Source: Dyella terrae
GTDB lineage: Bacteria; Pseudomonadota; Gammaproteobacteria; Xanthomonadales; Rhodanobacteraceae
Direction: 5' to 3'
Assembly: GCF_022394535.1 (NCBI RefSeq)
Contig: NZ_CP089414.1
Coordinates: forward strand, 620,001 to 684,000
Length of the DNA stretch: 64,000 nucleotides
Positions 54,004-61,704 of the stretch are shown here, piece after piece. The notes under the pieces were generated by a model. The model was given only the letters and a program-made list of their open reading frames with translations, searched no databases and had not been told where the DNA came from. A program made the position numbers and the translations under genes. Position 1 is the first letter of the stretch; each line of letters begins with the position of its first letter.

Positions 54004-55079
54004 GCGCCGGCCCCGCCTGCCGCGATGGGCATCGGCGCGCCCACGCCGGGCACGCTATGCCTGAGATACCACTTGGCTGCGCCGTGTACGCCGCGGAGGC
54101 CGTGTTCGGTTACCCGTACTGGTATCTGGGAGAGCAATGCGCGCGCACTGCGCCCATGCAGGAATCGCTCCTCGAAGGCGCTTCGCTCGAGCAGCTCGAA
54201 AATGGATGACAGGAAGCCGCCGGCCAGAAAGACGCCGCCGGTAGCCATGAAGGTCATCGCGAGGTTGCCGGCAAAACTTCCCAATGAGGCGCAGAAGATC
54301 TCCACGGCTTCCACTGCTTGGGCATCGTCGCCTTTCATGGCTGCCTTGGTGACGGCTTCGGGCGCTGCCAGCTTCGGCGCGTCTCCATGCATGGCGCACA
54401 GTGCCACGTAGACCGCCAGCAGGCCCGGACCCGACACGACGTGCTCGAACGGTACATAGCCGCCATCCGGCGCCAGGTGGGCAAGAATCTGCCGTTCGCG
54501 AAGCGAGTTTGGTGCGAAATCCATCTGGCCAGCTTCGGTTCCCAGCACGAAGCCGCCGCCTGCGGCGGGGATGTGTACCGCTGCACCGAGGCCAGTGCCT
54601 GGCCCAATCACCAGGGTCGGGCCGCCGGTAGGTGTGGCGGGCCCGCACAAGTGGCGCCCGCCGTCGGCAGAAGCGTCATCGAGTGCATACGCCAACGCCT
54701 CGAAATCGTTGAGTACGGCAACTTCTTCCAGCCCCAGCACGTGACGCAGTTGCGGCAGGTGAATAGGCCAGGGAAGGTTGTCGTTCACCACCTCGTTGCC
54801 CATGATCTGGCCGGCGCAAGCGAGTACGCAGTGCTTCACCGGGATCTTCACGTCGGCGTCGATAAAGGCCTGCAGCAGTTCCGACAGCATCGGAAACTCC
54901 GCGCAAACGAATACGCGATAGGCGAGCGTCTGTACTCCGCCGGCGCCATCGTGCGAGGCGCGCATCAGCGCAACACGCCCATGCGTGCCGCCAATATCGG
55001 CCGCCAGAAACGGCGCCGCCGGAATCCCCGTCAGTCGGTTTGAATGATCTGTTGCCACGTCCAGCGCGCCCTCTCGCAT
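54000..55079 (-). CDS. glk: Glucokinase (ROK-independent Glk type)
   Basis: The protein has 359 residues. FLAADIGGTHGRVALMRA is the phosphate-binding motif, LNDFEALAYALDD and GPGTGLGAAVHIPAAGGGFVLGTEAGQMDFAP the sugar-binding core, and FLAGGFLSSIFELLERSAFEERF the C-terminal ATP contact, as in bacterial Glk. It phosphorylates glucose entering from the locus and may accept glucosamine weakly. It is coupled to the GH20 gene downstream. Confidence 0.86.
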   Translation of the reverse strand: MREGALDVATDHSNRLTGIPAAPFLAADIGGTHGRVALMRASHDGAGGVQTLAYRVFVCAEFPMLSELLQAFIDADVKIPVKHCVLACAGQIMGNEVVNDNLPWPIHLPQLRHVLGLEEVAVLNDFEALAYALDDASADGGRHLCGPATPTGGPTLVIGPGTGLGAAVHIPAAGGGFVLGTEAGQMDFAPNSLRERQILAHLAPDGGYVPFEHVVSGPGLLAVYVALCAMHGDAPKLAAPEAVTKAAMKGDDAQAVEAVEIFCASLGSFAGNLAMTFMATGGVFLAGGFLSSIFELLERSAFEERFLHGRSARALLSQIPVRVTEHGLRGVHGAAKWYLRHSVPGVGAPMPIAAGGAGA

Positions 55080-55106
55080 TGGATCTGTTATCAGCCTGTA
55101 ACGACA

Positions 55107-55122
55107 TTGACACCGGTGTCAA
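55107..55122. promoter_or_regulatory. LacI-type operator upstream of glk-GH20
   Basis: TTGACACCGGTGTCAA is a perfect 16-bp palindrome with the CG centre usual for LacI-family sites, 28 bp upstream of the glk ATG. The LacI protein at 42950-43987 is the nearest candidate regulator. A second copy was not noticed before the receptor or permease genes. The rest of the 276-bp gap before the GH76 stop has only the hairpin noted separately. Confidence 0.6.
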
Positions 55123-55313
55123 GCCGTGGCGCAGCATGGGTGAAAAAATGCCGGCGGGGCGGGGCCATGCTGCGGCCCAGTGATGCTCAGGGTCAGTTGC
55201 GGCTGGCCATCAATGTCCCGGATCACGCCAGCCACCCGGCCAGCCTTGTGCGAAAAGTTGGCCTGGTGTGCGCTGGGGTGGGCGAGCGCAATGGGCTTTT
55301 GATGATGGTGAGT

Positions 55314-55345
55314 GCCACCGCTCTCGCGTGAACGAGAACGGTGGC
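55314..55345 (-). terminator. Hairpin after the GH76 gene
   Basis: GCCACCG and TCTCG pair with CGAGA and CGGTGGC around a CGTGAA loop, with one mismatch. It lies 11 bp past the GH76 stop on the minus strand and probably terminates that transcript; the T-tract is weak. Confidence 0.5.
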
Positions 55346-55355
55346 GTCGACACGG

Positions 55356-57269
55356 CTACTCCACGATATTCGCCGTGACGTGATACACGCGACCACCCCA
55401 GCCATCATTGGGGAAGGCATCGGACACCTTGAGGTAAATCGGCTTGGCGCCATCGGTGGCGACGCCAAGGTATGGTGTCAGATCGATGCCGCGAGCGGCC
55501 TTGTTCGAGCCGTCGGTGATCGGCTGCATCTCTTGCAGCACGGTTGTCCAGTGCACGTTGTCGGTGCTGACTTGCACCATGAATTCGTTGTCGATGGTGA
55601 GGATGACTTGCGCCGAGGTGGTATCGGCCGGGAAGGGAAATCGATACGTGAAGTGGGCCGTGCCGTCGGCGAAGCGGTTCTGCACGCCGTTGCTCTGCGA
55701 GCCGTCGGGGTCGAACAGCCACGGGGTCTCGTTGACCGTGCCAGTGTCGAAGTCGATCTTGTGCGCGATCAGCACATCGGCCTGGGTAGTGAAGTGCAGT
55801 CCGATCGCGGCGAGGTTTGCGGTGATCAGGTGATGCCCGTCAGTTGCGGAACTCGGCACGGTCACTTTCAGTGAAAGCGTGTCGCTTGCTGGGGCGGCGT
55901 TACCGTGCGGCTGCAGGCGTATCAGACTGGCTCGCGGGGAGATATTCCACCCGGCAGGTGGGTCGATGGAGGCGAGCGCTTGCAGCGGGAAAAATCCGGT
56001 CGCCGAGGCACGGAGATCGATCGCAATAGCAGTGGCACCTGACGCGGACGGCATGACCACCGGCTGTGCCGGAGACATCGTCGCGGCCAACGACGCCAGT
56101 GGCGTCAATGCCGGTACATCGCCGACCAGGGCGCTGAGCGCGCTGGCCTGAGTGCGCCAATCGAATACATTGGGGTGGTCGTCGCTGGTGGCGCCGGACC
56201 AGCGCGTACCAAGCCGGCCGGCGGCATCGCGATCGTTGTTCCAGATGCCTTCTGCCTGTGCGTCGAGAAATGCCGCGTACTGGCGATCGCGGGTGGTGTC
56301 GACAAGGTCAGTCCAGTAGCGCATGAAAATGCCCTTGAACTGTTTGCCGTTGTCATCACAGGTCTGGTCCGCAGCATCACAGCTCTCGGTGAGGATGCCA
56401 TCGGTCACCAATGCGTTCGGAGCGATCGCTGCATCAGCCAGGCGTCGCACGCTTGCCAGAATCTGCGGATCTCTGGTGGCACGCCATAGTTCCAGGCCGG
56501 CACCTATCGCCATGCCTTGGTTGTAGGTCCACACAGTCTGGCCATTGTTGGTGCAGGAATCAGTGAGGCCGTCGTTGACCAGGCCGTTGGCATTGATCAT
56601 GCCGCTGCCCTGAAACCACGCCCAGGCAGTGCGGGATCGGGTCAGCCACACGTGGTCACCCGGAATCCGGTTGTGCAATTCGGCAGTGAGTCGTATCCAC
56701 AAACCGTTGGTGACGGCGTTCTTGTACGTGCGCTCCGCATTCCACCACACGCCACCACCGCAGGTGCTTGTGTCCCAGTAGCCGTCGACGTAATTGGCGA
56801 TGGTGACGGCCATATCCAGGTATTTCGGGTTCCTCGTCAGGTCATAGGCTTGCACCCATGCAAGGCCCCACCACTCGGAATCATCGATGGCTCGGCTGGT
56901 GAAGTTGCCCAGCAGGGGATCTCCTGACAGTACGCCGGCAGGAAATACGCCTTTGTCTTTTTCGAAGGTGTTGTCGAGCTGGCCGAGATAACGGCGATCA
57001 CCGGTACGCTGCATGTAGTCGCCGATGGTTTGCAGTGCTACCGCCGAATTCCACCAGCTCGACGGAAACCAGGCCTTGTTCGGGTCGTAGGAGCTCATCA
57101 ATACGTCCGCCGCCACTCGCGCGCGGGCGACGGCTGTCGACCCGTCGGCTTGTGGATTGGCCGGATAGATTTGTTCGGCAGCGATCGAAGGGAGGGTGGC
57201 GCTTGTGATGATCAGGCTGACTACAACCAGCCATGTCCGAACTCGTATGCGTATGGCTTCGAGCTTCAT
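55356..57269 (-). CDS. GH76 alpha-mannanase with two C-terminal accessory domains
   Basis: The protein has 637 residues. Signal peptide (LVVVSLIITSATLPSIAAEQ), then an (alpha/alpha)6 catalytic domain with the GH76 Asp-Asp pair in AIDDSEWWGLAWV (near residue 130) and WFPSSWWNSAVALQTIGDYMQR. Residues from about 400 form a NEW3-like immunoglobulin domain, followed by a beta-sandwich (NRFADGTAHFTYRFPFPADTTSAQVILTIDNEFMVQVS). GH76 enzymes cut alpha-1,6-mannan, as in fungal walls. ATG 57269 gives the signal peptide; its AGGAG is inside a short palindrome. It lies beside glucokinase and GH20, so the locus may handle fungal glycans. Confidence 0.85.
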   Translation of the reverse strand: MKLEAIRIRVRTWLVVVSLIITSATLPSIAAEQIYPANPQADGSTAVARARVAADVLMSSYDPNKAWFPSSWWNSAVALQTIGDYMQRTGDRRYLGQLDNTFEKDKGVFPAGVLSGDPLLGNFTSRAIDDSEWWGLAWVQAYDLTRNPKYLDMAVTIANYVDGYWDTSTCGGGVWWNAERTYKNAVTNGLWIRLTAELHNRIPGDHVWLTRSRTAWAWFQGSGMINANGLVNDGLTDSCTNNGQTVWTYNQGMAIGAGLELWRATRDPQILASVRRLADAAIAPNALVTDGILTESCDAADQTCDDNGKQFKGIFMRYWTDLVDTTRDRQYAAFLDAQAEGIWNNDRDAAGRLGTRWSGATSDDHPNVFDWRTQASALSALVGDVPALTPLASLAATMSPAQPVVMPSASGATAIAIDLRASATGFFPLQALASIDPPAGWNISPRASLIRLQPHGNAAPASDTLSLKVTVPSSATDGHHLITANLAAIGLHFTTQADVLIAHKIDFDTGTVNETPWLFDPDGSQSNGVQNRFADGTAHFTYRFPFPADTTSAQVILTIDNEFMVQVSTDNVHWTTVLQEMQPITDGSNKAARGIDLTPYLGVATDGAKPIYLKVSDAFPNDGWGGRVYHVTANIVE

Positions 57270-57272
57270 GAT

Positions 57273-57286
57273 CAGGAGTGCTCCTG
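57273..57286. promoter_or_regulatory. Short palindrome holding the GH76 ribosome binding site
   Basis: CAGGAG-TG-CTCCTG is a perfect palindrome 4 bp upstream of the GH76 ATG. On the mRNA the AGGAG lies in one arm, so pairing could hide it. The role in translational control is only inferred. Confidence 0.35.
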
Positions 57287-57382
57287 TCGGATACCCACGA
57301 AGGGACGAGGGGCGGACCCTCGACTGAGCGCGACCGGTCCGTGGGCGGTGATCCGGCGCGGAAGCGTGCATCTTTGCGGATG

Positions 57383-57475
57383 TTTAGACGTCTAAATTTG
57401 TGCGGACGAATCGATATGGAGTCCCCTCCATATTTTGTCCGGAGCACTACTATTCCCCGTATTAGATCGATCTAA
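57383..57475. promoter_or_regulatory. Two palindromes with shared TCTAAATTTG before GH76
   Basis: TTTAGACGTCTAAA (57383-57396) and TTAGATCGATCTAA (57462-57475) are perfect palindromes. Both end in TCTAAATTTG, 80 bp apart. Between them is ATATGGAG-TCCC-CTCCATAT (57414-57433). These sites lie 110-210 bp upstream of the GH76 start and could bind a dimeric regulator with looping. The repressor is not known. Confidence 0.5.
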
Positions 57476-57493
57476 ATTTGAAATCTAAAAAAA

Positions 57494-57511
57494 GGCCATA
57501 AAGCGATGGCC
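57494..57511 (-). terminator. Orphan intrinsic terminator on the minus strand
   Basis: GGCCAT-AAAGCG-ATGGCC forms a 6-bp stem. On the minus strand it is followed by seven T (plus-strand A run at 57487-57493). No protein gene ends here: upstream on the minus strand (57512-57850) there is no credible coding frame. A small RNA transcript is therefore possible. The stretch 57270-57910 otherwise holds the GH76 palindromes and the peptide gene's upstream hairpin. Confidence 0.55.
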
Positions 57512-57910
57512 TCGATAACCAGACAATCGGAAAGCAGTGCTGACGGCGAACTTTAACCTGCTCTTGCACCACAATGCTTGTTGCATTGCAGAAGGCCGAG
57601 GTCCACGCCATGCCTCTTTTGATTCGGGCGATGCATCGCCGCTACGTTTCACCTGAGAAAAGCACGAGTGAGATACAGCGATAGGATGAAGTCGCAACGC
57701 AAGGCCGCCATTCGACTAGGTCTACTTTTGTGCGCATGCCGCAGAGCACCGTCGATGCTTTCACATTGGTGATGGTTATGCGAAGAGTCAGGCGTGCAGG
57801 CGTTGCGTCGGCTACTTAACTTCTTTGGGGCATTGGTGAGTTGGCCGTCCATCGTGCTAGCTTCGCCAGTGCCGCCGGGTGGCGGCTAACCAACTCAATG
57901 GAGTGACGTT

Positions 57911-58072
57911 ATGAATACGCTAGAAACCAAGATCGAGGATGTGGTCAGCGAGGGCAATCTTTTTGCCATTCAAATCGACGGTCCGATGCAGAAGGATGCT
58001 GTGACCGGCGTTTTGGAACTGAAGCCAATGGGCTTCCCGCAGGATGCCCGCTGGTATTACAGCGGAGGTTAA
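57911..58072 (+). CDS. Small peptide gene, RiPP-precursor-like
   Basis: The product has 53 residues, beginning MNTLETKIEDVVSEGNLF and ending QDARWYYSGG. GGAG lies 7 bp before ATG 57911. An acidic, helical-looking N-terminal part is followed by a C-terminal part rich in Pro, Gly and aromatic residues, as in leader and core of ribosomal peptides. It is followed by a hairpin and then an asparagine-synthetase-like gene, the A-C order of proteobacterial lasso operons. The lasso rule (Thr at -2, Gly at core position 1, Asp/Glu at 7-9) is not met, so another RiPP class, or a divergent lasso, is possible. A hairpin GCCGCC-GGGT-GGCGGC lies at 57871-57886. Confidence 0.5.
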   Translation: MNTLETKIEDVVSEGNLFAIQIDGPMQKDAVTGVLELKPMGFPQDARWYYSGG

Positions 58073-58113
58073 GAGGGCGCTTGGTTCACTGAGTTTTTGT
58101 TCTAGCGATGTAG

Positions 58114-58141
58114 CGCCGTCCCTCTCTGGGGGCGGCGTTTT
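58114..58141 (+). terminator. Attenuator-like hairpin between peptide and cyclase-like genes
   Basis: CGCCGTCCC-TCTCTG-GGGGCGGCG pairs over 9 bp (one G-U) and is followed by TTTT. It lies 41 bp after the peptide stop and 18 bp before the next gene's ATG. Hairpins at this place in lasso-peptide operons keep precursor message higher than enzyme message. Confidence 0.6.
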
Positions 58142-58158
58142 GTCTTCAGGGAGTTTCT

Positions 58159-59781
58159 ATGCTCAAGGCTGAGATCGCGCTGCATGACTTGTCATGCCAT
58201 CCGAGTTGGAATAATGGCGTGCTGGCGATAGGAGATAGCTGGGTAAAGCCTCACCTGCATGCTGCGTTGGAAACGCTGTTTGTATGTACGGAGGGGCAGT
58301 GGTTACTGGTGGTTCGCGAACGTCACGCCACTGCATCTACGTCTGAGATGGACATCACCGGCCCCGTCAGTGCGGAGCGGTTCGATGAAATCTACCGCGC
58401 ATGCCTCGTGTGGCCTCTCGATTACGTGATGGTCGAGGTGGCACAGGCAGGGCATCGGATGAGGGTCCGGTCAGGTGCCTACGGTGTCGCTCCTGTCTAT
58501 TGCCGCACGACAACGAACGCGCTGGCGATCTCCTGGGACCTGGCCGATTTTCTTGCGCCCCCTCTTTCGATGAATATCGACATTGCGAGCCACTTTCTCG
58601 CGCTCGGCTCGATCTACTCCGCGCAGCACATCTGCTCCGGTATCACGATGCTTACCGAGCGAGCGTCGGTTTTTGTGGAGCCTGGCAAGGCGCGCTATCA
58701 ATACCCTGCTGCGGTCGATATGGCCGTGGCGTCGCCAGCGCAACTGGATGCGGATGAGGCGGAGGAGGCCTTCGGGAAGCTCCTGCACGGCATCGTGATG
58801 GCGCGCCCCGCAGTGGCCAATGAGATCGCCGTCGAACTCAGCGGCGGTATGGACTCGGCGACGGTTGCCAGCGCATTGACGAAAGCCTATGGCGCGGTTG
58901 CCAGTCGCGGAATCCTGCTGAGTGGTGATGAGCGCACGATCCAGGTGGAGCGGCGCGAGAAGATCGCTCAGCGGCTCGGTCTGCGTGATCAAACCGTGGA
59001 TATCGATGCTCATCTGCCGACGCTCGATCTCCAGCCGGGCGAGCGAATGGTGTATCCGCACGCCGAGTTGTACATCGAGGCGTTCGATAATCTTTCGGGG
59101 AGCGCAAAAGCGCAGGGGCGCGAACTGCTCTTTACTGGTGTGGGTGGCGACGAGCTTTTCCCCGCCTATCAGGACGAGGCCGTACAAAAGACGGGCACCG
59201 ATGGCTCGCTGGTGGGAGATGCGAGAGAGTACGCGGGCAAGCTGCTGACGCCACGCGCGCGGTCCGCCATTCAATCGTCACGCATGTTCGATGCACCCAC
59301 CGGGCCCGTGCCGGTCTCTTCGTTGCTTGCGGGCGCTTGCCAGGCGCCTCATATGCTTCGGCATGGTCTATGGCCGGTTAATCCCCTAAGTGATCCCCGG
59401 CTGGTGGCCTTTTGCCATCGGCTTCCGCGTGCAAGCCGACATGGCCGCGCCACGATGCGGGGGTATCTAGGTACGCGCCTTGGTGACGACGTTTTCCCTT
59501 TGCACTATGTCAAGGAGACGTTCGCGCGCGTGCTTCCCGAGCTGATCTCGCGGCACGCAAAAACATTGGCGTCCCAATTGCGCGAGTGCGCGCTGGCGGA
59601 CCTCGGCCTTGTTGATCACCGCGCCGCACTGGCGTTGCTGAATCAGGTGGCGACTACGCGTAGTGATGCGCCGGCGGCGCCACTGATCGCCTTCCTTTGG
59701 CTGGAGAGATTCGCCCGGCAGCTGAGCAGAGGTTCGGAAATCAATGCGGTGGGGAGCGGGCGGGTATTCAAATCTGCATGA
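58159..59781 (+). CDS. Asparagine-synthetase-like ATP-dependent enzyme (lasso-cyclase-like)
   Basis: The protein has 540 residues. The N-terminal half resembles an inactive class II glutaminase domain: the product begins MLKAEIALHDLSC, with no Cys at position 2, so ammonia is not made. The C-terminal half has the ATP-pyrophosphatase loop in VELSGGMDSATVASAL (residues 228-233) and GVGGDELFPAYQDE. Lasso cyclases and other RiPP amidoligases have this layout, activating a side-chain carboxylate by adenylation. SD AGGGAG is 5 bp upstream. There is no B protein next to it; the following DNA holds a decayed response regulator. Confidence 0.65.
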   Translation: MLKAEIALHDLSCHPSWNNGVLAIGDSWVKPHLHAALETLFVCTEGQWLLVVRERHATASTSEMDITGPVSAERFDEIYRACLVWPLDYVMVEVAQAGHRMRVRSGAYGVAPVYCRTTTNALAISWDLADFLAPPLSMNIDIASHFLALGSIYSAQHICSGITMLTERASVFVEPGKARYQYPAAVDMAVASPAQLDADEAEEAFGKLLHGIVMARPAVANEIAVELSGGMDSATVASALTKAYGAVASRGILLSGDERTIQVERREKIAQRLGLRDQTVDIDAHLPTLDLQPGERMVYPHAELYIEAFDNLSGSAKAQGRELLFTGVGGDELFPAYQDEAVQKTGTDGSLVGDAREYAGKLLTPRARSAIQSSRMFDAPTGPVPVSSLLAGACQAPHMLRHGLWPVNPLSDPRLVAFCHRLPRASRHGRATMRGYLGTRLGDDVFPLHYVKETFARVLPELISRHAKTLASQLRECALADLGLVDHRAALALLNQVATTRSDAPAAPLIAFLWLERFARQLSRGSEINAVGSGRVFKSA

Positions 59782-59812
59782 TGGGTATCGGCATCTATGC
59801 AGAAATGGCGCG

Positions 59813-59919
59813 CTAGATCGCGAGCTTGTAACCGACGCCGTAGACGGACTCGATGAGTTCTTCGCCGCCCGCTACTTGCTCGAGCTTGCGTTGGAGAACT
59901 CTGGCGTTGGTCGCGCTTA
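59813..59919 (-). pseudogene. C-terminal remnant of an OmpR-type response regulator
   Basis: The last 35 codons read NARVLQRKLEQVAGGEELIE then SVYGVGYKLAI and stop. This is the end of a winged-helix effector domain (pattern RRLRxKLE...IETVxGVGYxL). The receiver domain and most of the effector domain are gone; the frame runs into the dgoD stop region. It marks a deletion next to the peptide locus. Confidence 0.55.
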
Positions 59920-61065
59920 CCACTCGGCCACGCTCCCGTCGGCGTGGCGCCACACTGGGTTGTGCCAGCGGTGGCCTACTTTGGCGCGCTCGGTGACGTA
60001 GTCTTCGTTCACTGCAATGCCAAGGCCGGGGCCGGTGGGGATATCCACGTAGCCATCGTTGTAGGCGAATACGCTGCGATCGGTCACGTAGTCCAGTAAG
60101 TCGTTGCCAGTGTTGTAGTGAATCCCCAGGCTCTGCTCCTGGATGAAAGCGTTGTGGCAAACACCATCAAGCTGCAGGTTGGCTGCCAAGGCGATAGGGC
60201 CAAGCGGGCAGTGCAGGGCGAGCGCTACGTCGTAGGCTTCGGCCATCGCGGCGATCTTGCGCGTTTCGGTGATGCCACCCGCGTGTGAAGGATCGGGCTG
60301 AATGATGTCGACACCACCTATCTGCAGCACACGCTTGAAGTCGTAGCGTGTGTACAGGCGTTCGCCCAGCGCAATGGGCGCGGGTGAGATGGAAGCCAGC
60401 TCCGGCAGTGCTTCCAGGTGATCGGAGAGCACGGGCTCCTCGATGAACATCAGTTTGAACGGGGCCAGTTCACGCATCAGTACCTTGGCCATCGGCTTGT
60501 GTACGCGGCCATGGAAGTCCACGCCGAGGCCGATGTTGGGGCCCACTGCATCGCGCACAGCCTGCACGTTCTCCAGTACGCGTGTGACCTTGTCGTAGCT
60601 GTCGACGTAATGCAGCTCCTCAGGGCCATTCATTTTTACTGCGGTGAAACCACGCTCTACGGCGGCCTTCGCGGCAGCGGCGGTATCGGCCGGTCGGTCG
60701 CCGCCGATCCACGAGTACACACGGATGCGTTGGCGCACCAAGCCGCCGAGCAATGCGTGCACGGGTTGACCAAGATCCTTGCCCTTGATGTCCCACAGCG
60801 CCTGGTCGATGCCGGCGATGGCGCTCATGAGCACGGGGCCGCCGCGATAGAAGCCGCCGCGGTACATCACGTTCCACAGATCCTCGATGTGGCGTGGATC
60901 CTTGCCTATCAGGTAGTCCGACAGTTCGTCCACGGCGGCGGCGACGGTGTGTGCGCGGCCTTCCAGTACCGGTTCGCCCCAGCCGCTGATGCCCTCGTCC
61001 GTGTCGATGCGAAGGAAGCACCAGCGCGGCGGGACCAGGAAGGTGGTCAGGCGGGTAATCTTCAT
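59917..61065 (-). CDS. dgoD: D-galactonate dehydratase
   Basis: The protein has 382 residues of the enolase superfamily. Metal ligands and catalytic residues are visible: GVDFHGRVH (Asp and His), MFIEEPVL (Glu), GERLYTR (Glu) and QPDPSHAGG (His), with [16 protein letters not shown]. It converts D-galactonate to 2-dehydro-3-deoxygalactonate. It closes the dgoR-K-A-D operon, 15 bp after dgoA. Confidence 0.93.
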   Translation of the reverse strand: MKITRLTTFLVPPRWCFLRIDTDEGISGWGEPVLEGRAHTVAAAVDELSDYLIGKDPRHIEDLWNVMYRGGFYRGGPVLMSAIAGIDQALWDIKGKDLGQPVHALLGGLVRQRIRVYSWIGGDRPADTAAAAKAAVERGFTAVKMNGPEELHYVDSYDKVTRVLENVQAVRDAVGPNIGLGVDFHGRVHKPMAKVLMRELAPFKLMFIEEPVLSDHLEALPELASISPAPIALGERLYTRYDFKRVLQIGGVDIIQPDPSHAGGITETRKIAAMAEAYDVALALHCPLGPIALAANLQLDGVCHNAFIQEQSLGIHYNTGNDLLDYVTDRSVFAYNDGYVDIPTGPGLGIAVNEDYVTERAKVGHRWHNPVWRHADGSVAEW

Positions 61066-61080
61066 GATCGTGGAATTTCC

Positions 61081-61704
61081 TTAGGTATGGCTGGGCCAGG
61101 CGCGAGCGAAGGTCTGCGCGGCAGCGCTGACCGTGGCCGCATCCTGGCCGGGCTTGTAGAGGGCGGAACCCAGGCCGAAACCCGTGGCGCCGGCATCGAG
61201 ATAGACCTGCATGCCGGCGGGCGTGATGCCACCTACGGGCAACAGAGGTGTGCTGTTCGGAAGTACTGCGCGCCACGCGCGCAGTACTGCAGGAGTGACG
61301 AGTTCGGCGGGGAAGGCCTTAAGCCCGTCAGCGCCGGCGTGCAGTGCGGCGAAGGCTTCAGTGGGCGTTGATACCCCGGGTACACAGAACAGACCTGCGC
61401 GTTTGGCAGCGGCGATCACCGCCGTGTCGGCGTGCGGCATGACGATCACTCGGCCGCCTGCGGCGGCAACTTCCTCCACCGCTGCGGGCGTGAGCACGGT
61501 GCCCGCGCCGATCAGGCAGCGCTCGCCGAGTGCGGCATGTAACCGGCGGATGCTCTCCAGCGGCTGCGGCGAATTAAGGGGTACTTCGATAATGCGCAGG
61601 CCTGCATCGGCAATGGCGGTGCCGATGGCGACCGCTTCGTCGGGACGAAGGCCGCGCAATATGGCTACCAATGGCAGCGGATCCAGCCAGTCGCGGAACT
61701 GCAT
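61081..61704 (-). CDS. dgoA: 2-dehydro-3-deoxy-6-phosphogalactonate aldolase
   Basis: The protein has 207 residues, a (beta/alpha)8 barrel. IIEVPLNSPQPLESIRRL contains the catalytic Glu and ADGLKAFPAELV the Schiff-base Lys; AGAGTVLTPAAVEEVAAAGG and LLPVGGITPAGMQVYLDAGATGFGLGSALYKPG are family signatures. It splits KDPGal into pyruvate and glyceraldehyde 3-phosphate. ATG 61704 overlaps the dgoK stop by one base. Confidence 0.92.
   Translation of the reverse strand: MQFRDWLDPLPLVAILRGLRPDEAVAIGTAIADAGLRIIEVPLNSPQPLESIRRLHAALGERCLIGAGTVLTPAAVEEVAAAGGRVIVMPHADTAVIAAAKRAGLFCVPGVSTPTEAFAALHAGADGLKAFPAELVTPAVLRAWRAVLPNSTPLLPVGGITPAGMQVYLDAGATGFGLGSALYKPGQDAATVSAAAQTFARAWPSHT

Noticed and set aside
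57485-57697. 70-residue minus-strand frame
   Set aside because: Its end encodes the terminator hairpin, so it is not a protein gene.
57911-58072. Standard lasso precursor
   Set aside because: The Thr(-2), Gly(1) and ring acid at 7-9 are not found together in any register of the peptide.
60418-61371. 317-residue plus-strand frame over dgoD/dgoA
   Set aside because: Antisense to two clear enzymes.
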